64,000 nt of DNA from the NCBI GenBank assembly GCA_017311315.1, contig CM029650.1, positions 18,453,118-18,517,117 on the forward strand, given 5' to 3'. The notes beneath the pieces are model-generated. The model saw only the letters and a list, made by a program, of their open reading frames with translations, ran no database searches and was not told the DNA's origin. The translations under genes and the position numbers were made by a program. This DNA comes from Dendrocalamus latiflorus. Taxonomy: Eukaryota; Streptophyta; Magnoliopsida; Poales; Poaceae. Positions within the stretch are counted from its first letter, which is position 1; every line of letters begins with the position of its first letter. Below, one piece after another: positions 1 to 9,767 of this stretch.

Positions 1-75
1 TTGGCCGGTTTTTAATCCTGGTTGTCACCGGTATTTCCGGTTACCGGCCGGTAACCGCCGGTTTTTGGAACCCTG
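1..75 (-). mobile_element. Terminal part of a hAT-like transposon
   Basis: The first 75 bases are built of inverted GGTTACCGG/CCGGTAACC motifs and end in a sequence that, read on the minus strand, begins CAGGGTTCCAAAAACCGG. CAGGG is a typical terminus of hAT elements. The following 8 bases (attgtgag) would be the target duplication, but the other end is outside the window. It probably lies in an intron of the ATPase gene that follows. The assignment rests on the terminal motif only. Confidence 0.45.
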
Positions 76-381
76 ATTGTGAGGCATAATTATGCCATGA
101 AATGAAATAACAATACAGCCACACAGATGCTTCCATTGCACTGTGGTTGGTCTTATGCTCTTGTCTACTGTCTACTGTATGGGAATTTTATATTAGTACA
201 AGTCTACTGATAAGAAGCTAAGTAGCTAAATTGTTTCTGCTAATTTATATGTGCTAATATGTTTGGTTCACGCAGATAAGCCCCTTTGCTTAATCAGTGC
301 ACAGCACAAAAAAAAAAGACATGAGGAGGGGGCGTTGTGCATAACTAATGTTTTCTGTTCTTTGGATTTGCCATATTATAG

Positions 382-3300
382 ATCTCACAGCAAGAGTTGG
401 AGGAAGCTCAGAGAGCTGTAGGAGAATTTGGAGGTGACAACCGTGCAGGAATTGAAGGTACATTACATAGAATATCTGCCATAAGGAGCAGAAAAGGAAT
501 AGTTGTTGGTTTGACCTGTCGAGTTGGCCGAGCTGTTACTGGGCATGTTGATATGGTCCGTGATCTCTTAAACTACAAAGAAAGCATTCTATTTTTGGGA
601 AGGTACGTTGCCTTTCTGCTTCAATATTTTAGGATCTTGCTTGCTAGTTTTCCATCTTTTTCTTTTTACTGAATATAAGATACCAAAGAAGTTAGTAGGT
701 CATAAGTGTTTCACCTTCCGTTATTACTCAATGCATGGAGATGCTAGTAGGATTACCACAGTAAAATATACAATCATATATATTTTTATTCAGGAATAGG
801 TAAATGGTTTTAATCTAGGAATAAGTCCATATAACACCCCAAATTTTGTTTGAAAATCCGTCCAGCATTCTGAACTATGCAACTGGACATTTGACCCCCA
901 AACTTTGCAATCCAGTTCTACCCTGACTTAGTTTCGCATGATGGTATTGACTGCGTGGTGCGATGAGTAGACGGTTTTACCACTAGGATGACACACTAGT
1001 CAAGTTGGGTCAGTGCCATGTGGGGCCCACAAGCGCTTCTCCCCCACCGACTTTTCAGCTGTGCTTCCATAGCCACCGCCCCCTTGTAGTTCCCACTCTC
1101 TCTGTTTTGATTTGGGAGAGAAGACCTTATAGGTCCCACCTGTTATTCACCTAAATTCGACCATCGTGTCATCTGACGTGGTAAAACCGTCCCCTCATCA
1201 TGTCACGCGGGCAAAACCACCATTCTAAACTGGTTCAGAGTGTTATTTGAACTAGACTACAAAGTTTTGGGGGGGGGGGGGGTCAAATGTTCGGTTTCAT
1301 AGTTCGAAGTGTTGGATGGACTTTTGAGCAAAATTTAGGGTGTTATAAGGACTTTTTTCTTGTATGTATGTATGTATGTATGTATGTATGTATGTATGTA
1401 TGTATGCATGCATGCATGCATGCATGCATGCAGTAGGGCAACAATAGGAGGCTTGGACTTTCTGTTTGCACTTAAAAAAAAGCTCAAAAGTTTACCTAAA
1501 TCATAACGGATATTATGATGATTTTTTGAATGATGAAGCTTTCCATATTTTTGCAAAACTAGTTAAGGAGGAACTAGAGGAGATGGTCCTGAAATGCTCC
1601 AGAATTAATTCATATAATAATCTCTTAAATATGTAGAGCCAAGACAAGATGTTTCAGCGAAGTAGGATGGGATTTCTATAAAGTTGGAAGAAATTGTGTT
1701 GAGGTCTTTAATTGAACCGAGAAATCCTTGATTGGATTAAATAAATACTGGAACCGATATAGTTTCGGAGGAGTGGTTCTGATACAACTCTGTAATTTTC
1801 ATATATGTTCTAGTGCCATTGCTATACAGTACATTTTCTATTAATGTTGTGCACCCATGTCCCTTTTCGGGGCTCAGGAAAGATGTAGTTCAGGCATGTG
1901 TTTTTCAACACAATTTGAATTTTCACTAATTGTTCTTTCTGTTTGGTCAGACCTGGGGTTGGCAAGACTACCGTTATGCGTGAGATTGCACGTGTTTTAG
2001 CAGATGAATTTCAGAAAAGAGTGGTATATTAAACAATGTTACCATCTTGTAGCTTTTCTAATCACATTCATTTTCTTGATATATAATTCCTAACATGCTC
2101 TATCGGTGTACTGATGTTTAGGGCAGGTAATTGTGGATACAAGTAATGAGATTGGTGGGGATGGGGATATTCCTCATGCTGCAATTGGTGGCGCAAGAAG
2201 AATGCAAGTAGCTAAACCATCAATGCAGCATAGAGTGATGATTGAAGCAGTTGAAAACCATATGCCTGAGGTGGTTATTGTAGATGAGATTGGAACTGAG
2301 GCAGAGGCACAAGCTTGTCGATCAATTGCAGAAAGGGGTGTAATGCTTATTGGTACTGCCCATGGAGAACGGCTTGCAAACATTATAAAGAATCCAACTT
2401 TATCTGACTTGGTGTGCCATCATTCTCATAACTTTGCGCTAGATGCATAGTACACCCTTTTATTATACAATTTTCACATGGTATCAGACTCAAAATGCGA
2501 AACTTGAGCTTGTCTCACAATAGTACTGTTATAAGCCTATAAGCAGTTCCCATTGTTGTATCTGTAGGTATGACAGCTTATACTTAACCTAGATATTGGC
2601 CCAATATTATTGGTTGAAGATGGATAGTGGAGATGACAAAGTGCCATCATCTTACCAGGTCACCCAAACCTTTTTTTGTTGCAATTGCTTATGAAGAAGA
2701 TAGACTATGGTAATCACAGCATGCCTTCCATTAGAGGTGGCCAAATGGGCCGGGCTAATCGTGCCGACCTGAAGCACAGTACTGTTGACCCAACCTAGGT
2801 ACCGCACGGCCTAGGACTAAACAGATCAAGCTGACCCAGGCTAACGCGGTGTGCCGTGCTTGGGTCACGACCTTGGCCCAGGCACGAGTCAGCCCAACAT
2901 GCCCCATTAGGCCCCACAGTGCGAAAGTCGAGCCAAGAGGTGGGGGGCTAGGGGTGGCCATCAGCGGATCTGCGGGTAGCGGTGGTGTAGGAGGCAAGGA
3001 GGTGGCTCAGGTGGGGTGTGGGCGGAGCGGCAGAGGAGGTGGGAGTGGTAGCGGGTGGAGCGGCATGGTGGCGATGGTGGTGGGAGGGGGAGCAAGCCAG
3101 GTGGTGGGTGGCGGCCAGATGGCATGGCAGCAGTAAAGGACTGAGGCTGGCTTGGCGCCATGGCCAAACCACTGAGGATCAGCGACAGCTAGGGGAGAGC
3201 GCCACGGGCTCGATCCGAGCAGGAGGAAGATAGGCACGATAGATTCAGCGAAGGGGAACACAAAATGACCAATGGTGGCCCAGGGAGAGTGCCGGGCTGC

Positions 3301-5016
3301 AGGATCCACGTGAGGCGGTAGCGGTGGGGAGAAGGAGAGAAGGGAGCGGGACTGTGGGAGAGAGTTGAGAGACCAAGAGAGAAAAGAGAAGGCGGTAGCG
3401 GGCTGCGTGCTAAATGGGTTGTCCTTAGCCCGTTGTGCTACATGTGTGTGGGCCGACATGGCACGACCCAACACTTCATTAGGCTGTTCCTGTGCCTGAA
3501 GCTGAGCCCATGGGATGGCACGGCCCATTTAGATAACCGGGCCAACCGGGCTGTGCCGGGTGGCCTATTTGGCCAGGTTTGCCTTCCATCATCCTACCAA
3601 AATTTCTTACATCCATGCTCTTCTAGAGTCCAAGTTCAAATATTTTAAAGAAAGAAGAGGTTCAACCTATATGAGCTGTTCAGTGAATATACTTTTTTTT
3701 TTTGGAAAATCAGATTGGAGGTGTAGAAACTGTCACTCTTGGTGATGACGAGGCTCGTGCTCGACGCACCCAGAAAAGTATTCTGGAGCGGAAGGCCCCT
3801 CCAACATTCCCTTTCCTTATTGAGATGAGGGAGCGACACTACTGGGTGACTCATCGGGTATGCCTATGTTCTATTTATGTCAAATGGTCGAAGTACACGA
3901 ATATATACTTTTCCAACTTTGTGTTTATAAGGTGAAGGTGATTCTGGGAGGTCTAGAACAGAAAGGGGAAACCAAGTAAAAGCATCATATTTGCACAGTG
4001 ACAATATATGTCATAATTTTAAACGTCGTGGTGAATGTGTTGGTGGGATTCTGTGGGAAGCATAATAATTAATGGTGAACCAAACAAGAGCATCAAATTT
4101 CCGTAGTGCTGATACATATCCTAATTCATGGTTTTGCTTCTACTGTTCTGTCCTACATTGATCATTGGCAATATTTTCAAGCTACACAAATTAAGAGATA
4201 TTAATGTTCATATTTGTTTTGACCAAATTTCCTAATGTAGTGAGATAGTTATTTGAGACTAGTGTTTTTGTTTATATTGAATGACTAATTGTGTTTACGA
4301 TAATTTCTATCTTTACTTAGCCTGCCTTTTGTTATACCATCCTTACTGAATTTTCTATCACTTTTTTTAGGAGAACAGTAGGGGAGAGCCCTACTGGAAT
4401 TTTCTATCACTTGCTCACTACTGTTATCTGTTTTTTTAGCAACTAAGATCATCTTCAAAGCTCATGATGCTACCAAAATGAAATCTACTCATAAATCGAT
4501 GTGTAGTATTCTTCATTTTTCATTGTGTGATGAATGCTAACATGCGGTGTCTTTTTCTTGTGCAGACTGAAAGGAGTGTGGATATGCTACTTCATGGCAA
4601 GAAGCCACTGGTTGAGGTAAGCATATGTCTGCCAGTTTTGTGATGTGATGAATTTCAGGTGTGACAGAAGAGTGCCAGTTTTCTGTAATTTGCTTGACCT
4701 GTAAATTTCATTTTGAAGCATGCCTTCTGTGCCGTTGTGCTAGTTGCTGTTCTTGTTCGAACTAGATTATGCCAATGTCGAGACTATAGGTAAATTGGTA
4801 AAATTACCTAGATGCTTTTTTAGTTCAATGCAGCATTTTTTTTAGCTAAGCAGAACCTTTATATCTCTAGCACTTCTCTCCATGTAAGAACTTCAGTCCA
4901 AATACGGTGCATAAAGCATCAAGTGATAACTTTTCACATTGCAGGTCAGGAAAAGGGATAACAAGTTTCAGGTTGTCATTGAAAGATGGGCAACATATGA
5001 TGGAGATGGACTCTGA
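382..5016 (+). CDS. SpoIIIAA/Ycf45-type P-loop ATPase, SPD1-like (3' part of gene)
   Basis: Six exons read through in one frame: 382-602, 1951-2023, 2127-2411, 3714-3857, 4566-4616 and 4945-5016 (stop TGA 5014-5016). All junctions are GT-AG. The Walker A motif GRPGVGKTT is formed across the 602/1951 junction, which splits the Arg codon. Exon 3 holds VIVDTSNEIGGDGDIPH and a Walker B-like segment (EVVIVDEIGTEAE), then IGTAHG. Exon 4 gives IGGVETVTLGDDEARARRTQ, and the protein ends in ERWATYDGDGL. These motifs are those of the cyanobacterial/plastid Ycf45 and bacterial SpoIIIAA ATPases. In Arabidopsis one family member, SEEDLING PLASTID DEVELOPMENT 1, is needed for chloroplast development, so a plastid role is inferred here. 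The first exon seen opens with ISQQELEEAQ, so the N-terminus and any transit peptide lie left of the window. No C-terminal R3H domain is visible, which fits a short member of the family. Introns carry a foldback element (intron 1) and a hAT-like element (intron 3). Confidence 0.9.
822..1356. mobile_element. Foldback/MITE-like element with long inverted ends
   Basis: The left arm (about 824-915) starts agtccatataacacccc and the right arm (about 1263-1353), read in reverse complement, starts agtccttataacaccct. The two arms match for about 90 bases, including the segments aactatg and acatttgacccccc. This gives a foldback structure of roughly 530 bp with an unrelated centre. No transposase and no convincing target duplication are visible. 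It sits in the first visible intron of the SPD1-like gene. A run of about 14 G occurs in the right arm near 1269-1282. Confidence 0.7.
1361..1433. repeat. TATG/TGCA tetranucleotide microsatellite
   Basis: A (TATG)n run passes without a break into (TGCA)n, directly beside the foldback element in intron 1. Confidence 0.95.
2732..3581. mobile_element. hAT-like non-autonomous transposon in intron 3
   Basis: The insert is flanked by ccttccat (2724-2731 and 3582-3589), an 8-bp target duplication as made by hAT elements; adding the preceding tg gives a 10-bp match. Its left end TAGAGGTGGCCAAATGGGCC and reverse-complemented right end CAAACCTGGCCAAATAGGCC agree at 15 of 20 positions. The interior is GC-rich and has no transposase-like ORF. 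If the duplication is counted as 9-10 bp, a Mutator-like origin is the alternative. It lies wholly in the 2412-3713 intron and should be spliced out. Confidence 0.7.
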
Positions 5017-5745
5017 ATTCCAAACTTGCAAGTTATAGTTGCTTCTGTCAAACTGCATACTCTTGGTACTCGGGGTCTCTGTGGACAACTAGTGCATATT
5101 TTATTAAGCCTGTTGTTCTGTGGTGGAATGGACTGATCCTAGTTCCCAAGATTTGTCGAGTTATATTAAGAAGTTTTCAATGTTCTTGTTACTCCAGCAA
5201 ACTGATGCTACCTATTTAGGTTAGTACACAATCTCCATATCTTCGCTATATATCCTTCATTATATCAACAGCATTATCAGTTCGTTTCGAACTAAAATTG
5301 TGTCTTCCATCAGTCACGGTAGGGTCTATTTGTATAGAATTGAAGTTTTGCATGTATTTTCTTCCTTCGGTGCTGAAATTTATGGTGGATTGTTTTTTTT
5401 ATGTCAAATGGCAGACAATGAAGTGAAACATCCTCCATAGGCGACTTGGGTGAACAATTAGACTAATACCTAAATCTTGTACCTATTTTTTACCAATGGC
5501 AATCTTTCAAGTGATTCCAACATTACTTAGGGGGAAACAGTAGATAAATTTACCCCAATTAGATAGAAGATACTACTGTATCAGGTATTGATTAGCTCCC
5601 AGGAAAATTGCTATACCGATTTGTCAACCTTTGTTGATCGGTAGATCTAGAATAAATTAGTATGAAATGTGAAATATTTCGTTATTAAGTCGTTCATTGA
5701 ATAAGATAATTCTTGTAGAATTCAAGCACATCATAGCTTGTGGTT
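5017..5745. other. 3' flank of the SPD1-like gene
   Basis: AT-rich sequence after the stop codon, presumably 3' UTR then spacer up to the LTR element. No ORF of interest and no recognisable repeat were seen. Confidence 0.5.
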
Positions 5746-5750
5746 GTTCC

Positions 5751-5888
5751 CGTTAAGGATATATGTGTCTTTTCCTATTATCCTTATAGTCTAGAGTTTA
5801 GTGAGTCATTGTACTATATATAGCTCCATGGACTGCTATTGCAATATACTTAACAATTCACATTTACATACCTTCTGTTCATGTAACA
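5751..5888 (+). repeat. 5' LTR, 138 bp
   Basis: Left LTR of the short-LTR element. It begins CGTTAAGGATATATG and ends TTCATGTAACA. The target duplication gttcc lies immediately before it and the primer-binding site immediately after. Confidence 0.85.
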
Positions 5889-7052
5889 TGGTTTCAGAGC
5901 CCTAGAGCTCGATCCAAGCCGCCGTCGGCCACACTCGCGCCCGCCTTCTTCCGCTGCTACTTCCCCGGGAGGAACAATCTCCACTCCTGGGGGCAGTCAC
6001 TTCTTCGTTGGCTTCGGCAGTCTCACTGCGCTTGTGCCGCCGCCAGGCCACCACGCTTGCGCCCATGCCTGACGTGCACGCGCCGGATCTGGCCTCTCCG
6101 CCGCTGGATCTGAGACCTTTGCGCCAGATTCGGGCGTCTTCGGCTCTCCTTGGTTCCGTCTGGCCACGCCGACCGTCGCCCCGCCCGGATCCGGCCCTCT
6201 CCGCCATCACTACGCTACCCCAGCTCAGATCCGACCTCGCCCCGCCCGGATCTAGCGACCTCCGCACCTGATCTGGCGAGCATGAGACTGGTGCCCGCGT
6301 CTCTGCGCCCGTGCTGTTGTCGCCCCAGGCCTCCAGCTCCTCCCACCGCACTCGCACCTGCCTGCACCCGATGCCGACCGCCCGCCCGTGCCACATCTAG
6401 CTCACCTCTTACCAGCTCCGACCTGGCCCGCACCGGATCCGGCCGCCTCCAGCTGATACGGGGTCGCCCAATCTTCTCGACATATGATTAGATACTCACG
6501 TGCAACCTCTCGAATCGTAGCGATCCTCCGTTGCCAATGCAAGAACGAACGCCCTTTAATTTGCAAGATCACACGCGCCAGACTTCACGGCCACCAAGCG
6601 AAAGTCCTATCGCGCTCCTACTTCCCAGCGGAAAGATTGAACGATCTCAATTTGTAAGAACTCGCAAAATTTCCATTGGAATTGTCTTGCAATCAAAAAC
6701 ACAAAATCATGCACAACTCATATCTAGTCTCCATGAGTTTCTCGTCACGTACTGTGTTCTCTAAGAGCAACTCCAGCAGGGCCCCTACTTGAGCCCTCAA
6801 ACCTCATATTTGAGGGCTTGAGGCAAAAATGCAACTCCAGCAGGGCCCCTACTAGAGCCCTCAAATTTGAGGAGCACCTCAAATCCCCCTCCCACCCCTC
6901 ATTCCTAGGGGCTCCCCCTCCACCCCTCATTTTTCTGTTTTTTTCCCGCACCGTGAAACTTCTCCCGCTCCCCCCCCCCGCCTGCATCTTTCCCCGCCGC
7001 CTCCCTCGCCCGCCCGCCTCCCTCATTGCTCCTTCCCCCGCCGCCGCCCCCT

Positions 7053-7460
7053 CCCCTGCCGTCCCCGCCTCCCCCGCCGCCCCCTTCCCCTTCCCCGGCG
7101 CCTCCACCCCCTCCACCGCCGTCTCCGCCCCCTTCCCCGCCGTCCCCGACTCCCCCCTTCCCCTGCCGCCCCCGCCTCCCCCGCCGCCCCCTTCCCCTTC
7201 CCCGGCGCCTCCACCCCCTCCACCGCCGCCTCCGCCCCATTCCCCGCCGTCCCCGACTCCCCCCCTTCCCCTGCCGTCCCCGCCTCCCCCGCCGCCCCCT
7301 TCTCCTTCCCCGGCGCCTCCGCCCCCTCCACCGCCGCCTCCGCCCCCTCTGCCTCCGCCCCCGACTCCCCACCTTCCCCACCGCCCCCTTCCCCTTCCCC
7401 GGCGCCTCCGCCTCCGCCCCCTCCCCCGGCGCCTCCGCCCCCTCCACCGCCGCCTGCGCC
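7053..7460. repeat. GC-rich minisatellite, about 108-bp unit
   Basis: The string ccgcctcccccgccgccccc followed by ttccccttccccggcgcctcc recurs at about 7060, 7168 and 7275, giving roughly three units of about 108 bp plus shorter partial repeats. It encodes only Pro-rich or Gly/Arg-rich low-complexity peptides. Confidence 0.75.
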
Positions 7461-7685
7461 GACCCGCCGCCTCCTCGTCTCGCGCCTCCGTCGTCCTCGA
7501 ATCCGGGCGCCACCGACCGAGCTCCTCCACCGCCGGCCTCCACCGCACCAGATCCGGCCTCGGCCCGGCTGGATCCGGCCGCCTCCCGCCCGGATCCGTC
7601 CGCCGCTGCGCCGTCGCTGCCGGATCCGGCCATCTTCGCCCGAGGCCGCCGCTCCCCGCCCAGATCTGACCGGAACCGACGCCAT

Positions 7686-7808
7686 CCGGCGCCGCACGCC
7701 GTCTCCATCCACCTCACCAAGGGCCTCCCCCTCGGCTCCGGCCTCGGCTCCTCCGCCGCATCCGCCGCCGCCTCCGCCAAGGCCGTCGACGCCCTCTTCG
7801 GCTTCCAC
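7686..7808 (+). pseudogene. Captured homoserine kinase fragment (GHMP ATP-binding motif)
   Basis: The + frame (7701 = GTC) translates to VSIHLTKGLPLGSGLGSSA followed by ASAAASAKAVDALFG. This is the GHMP-kinase ATP-binding motif (PLGSGLGSSAA) in the form typical of plant homoserine kinase (threonine biosynthesis). Only about 40 codons are recognisable. Sequence on both sides is low-complexity Pro/Ala-rich, and the rest of the enzyme is absent. It lies within the inverted ends of the Harbinger-type element, so it is a transposon-captured fragment rather than a gene. The reading frame is still open. Confidence 0.8.
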
Positions 7809-9624
7809 GCCGTCCAGCCGCCGCCGGTTCCCGTCGCCGCCGCCGCCGATGGAGTGAGGGAGGGGAACGGTGACGAGAGAGAGGGGACGAAGAAATTTGT
7901 CAGGAGTGGGTCCCATGTGTCAGTGTGTGGTGAATAGATTTGAGGGCTTAGATTTGAGGGGTGCTGTTGGAGTAGAAGTAAAAAAATCGGGCCCTCAAAA
8001 GTAGGAGGAGCCCTCAAATAAAAAGTAGGGGCCCTGTTTTGAGTAGTACTGCTGGAGTTGCTCTAACTTCTAGTTGCCTCCCGCCTTCTAGTCTCTCCGT
8101 TTCTTTTTACACGGCGGCTGCACTTGTGCCGTATTCGTCCGTCCGCACATGGGCCTTGGGCTGACTGGGATTGTCTCAATTACATGGCCAGCTCAAGGTG
8201 CTAAATATCTATTACATGATTTAATACATGATTTTGCTAAATAATTAATGCATGACACGTGAGCAAACCACCTCTTCCCTTTTACTTTGTTTATCTGCAT
8301 AGACTTTTGTTTTCTCCAGCTTTTGGCCCCGGCCTCCCTCTCCTCCCTCTCGTTGCCATCTTTATTTTCATTTTCACTTTAGGCTTGTACAGATCGAGTA
8401 TAGGCCGGCATATAATTAAATAAAATAGTAGTAGCACTGTATCTTCAAGTATAATAATTAGAGACCTAATAAAATTAAAGTTCACCTAGCAATATTTAGT
8501 ACGACTCAATAATTCTTTCCAGTCAAATAATATATTTAATTCAAAAGCGCTATGCATGTCTGTATCCGCATCACCAGACCTCCCCGTGCGGATCTGGCCG
8601 CTCCGCAGCCGCTGCTGTTGCCGCCTTTCGGTCTCTGCCGCCGCTCCCGTGGCCACCACCGCCGAATCCCGCCGCTGCCACTTGCGTGTCCGCACCAACT
8701 CCGGCCTCCTTGCCGACGTCGTGTCTCCCGCGCTCACCCCTGCTCCGTGCCATCGTCGGGCCCCCTTCAACCGCCGCCTCCGGCTTCTTTCTCTTCTGTG
8801 GTCTCTAGCCGGTGGTGGAGAGAGAAAGGGAGAGGGGCAGAGAGAGACGGGAGAGAGTGAGTGACGGGGTGAAGAGAGAGAGGAGAGGAGGGGAATATGA
8901 AGGCATAGTTCTATTGCTGACATTTCTGCTGCTAATATCTGTTGTCCTTGAGTCCTTTTCTTTAAGTCTTCCATTGTGTCTATCCAAGTCCATAGTATCT
9001 ATCTTTTAGTTCGTCAAAGTTGTGTGGATCCACAAATTTTTTGTCAGTTAGCCGATTGCTTTGCTAGCCACAATCTATTCTCTTTAATAAGTGTGGTCAT
9101 CTCCTTCCTTTCACATAGCCACAGTTGTCGCTCTTCTCCTTGAGCTACTGTAGATTGTAGAAATCTTTATGATGTCGCCGTTCCTCTTTGAGCCGCCGCT
9201 CCGAGCTTGTAAGGTTACCATGCTTCTTCTGCACCACAGCTCCGCTGCGCTTCTTGTGCACTGTGCTGCCGCCGTCTTGGGTTTCGATCTGTGCTGCTAT
9301 GCTTCTATCTATCCCTTTTCGATTTGATTTGATAGCTTTCTTGATTTGATAGATTTCTCTACGTATGTCACCTTCCATATCCTCTTCATCGTGTTACCGC
9401 CATCGACTTTGCTCCCGCTTACCTCTACCTTCTCGGCCTCTGCACTTCACGCTTTATGGGCTGTCGTACGATTTTGGATGAGAGGTGATCTTTCCGACAT
9501 AATTTTCCATGAGCTGCACGCTATGACGACGTCTTCAAGACACGGACTTTGGATTTGTTTTTCTATTTTAGTGTAAACCCTTTTCAAATGTAATGCTATT
9601 GCATACGTCTTACATTTGAGGGGG

Positions 9625-9762
9625 TGTTAAGAGTATATATATCTTTTCTTATTATCCTTATAGTCTAGAGTTTAGTGAGTACTCATACTATATATAACCC
9701 CATGGGCTGCTATTGCAATATACTTAACATTTCACATTTGCATACCTTCTATTCATGTAACA
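9625..9762 (+). repeat. 3' LTR, 138 bp
   Basis: Right LTR, starting TGTTAAGAGTATATAT after a polypurine tract and ending TTCATGTAACA, followed by gttcc. It has the same length as the 5' LTR, with scattered substitutions. Confidence 0.85.
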
Positions 9763-9767
9763 GTTCC

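Larger units (their letters stand above)
6765..8063 (+). mobile_element. PIF/Harbinger-type element carrying captured gene sequence (copy 1)
   Basis: The termini are perfect inverted repeats for 15 bases (GAGCAACTCCAGCAG at 6765, CTGCTGGAGTTGCTC ending 8063) and are flanked by the 3-bp duplication taa (6762-6764 and 8064-8066), the PIF/Harbinger pattern. The subterminal motif gagccctcaaa is repeated several times near both ends in opposite orientations. No transposase is present. The interior is very GC-rich: a CCCCTTCCCCGGCGCC-type minisatellite (about 7050-7370), then a fragment of a homoserine kinase gene (about 7686-7808). The element is nested in the short-LTR retrotransposon. A second copy lies at 49628-50868. 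Long ORFs through it are proline-rich or Gly/Arg-rich low-complexity translations. Confidence 0.88.
5751..9762 (+). mobile_element. Non-autonomous short-LTR retrotransposon (TRIM/LARD-like)
   Basis: Two 138-bp LTRs (5751-5888 and 9625-9762) share the core tagtctagagtttagtgagt and end in tcatgtaaca. The insertion is flanked by the 5-bp duplication gttcc (5746-5750 and 9763-9767). A primer-binding site, TGGTTTCAGAGCC (5889-5901), resembles the usual plant Met-tRNA site TGGTATCAGAGC, and a polypurine tract (ttgaggggg, about 9616-9624) precedes the 3' LTR. The internal region has no gag, protease, integrase or reverse-transcriptase signature. It is GC-rich and gene-like in places (5900-6480, 8550-8880) but gives only low-complexity ORFs. 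A Harbinger-like element (6765-8063) is nested in it. The 5' LTR starts CGTTAAG rather than TGTTAAG, consistent with decay. Confidence 0.85.

Noticed and set aside
4664..4684. tgacagaagagtgcc resembles the start of miR156
   Set aside because: Only the first 11 bases match, there is no matching star arm nearby, and it lies in an intron of a protein-coding gene.
6818..8017. Several long ORFs of 260-370 codons on both strands
   Set aside because: They are Pro-rich or Gly/Arg-rich translations of a GC-rich minisatellite inside a transposon; frames on both strands are open because stop codons are rare at this composition.
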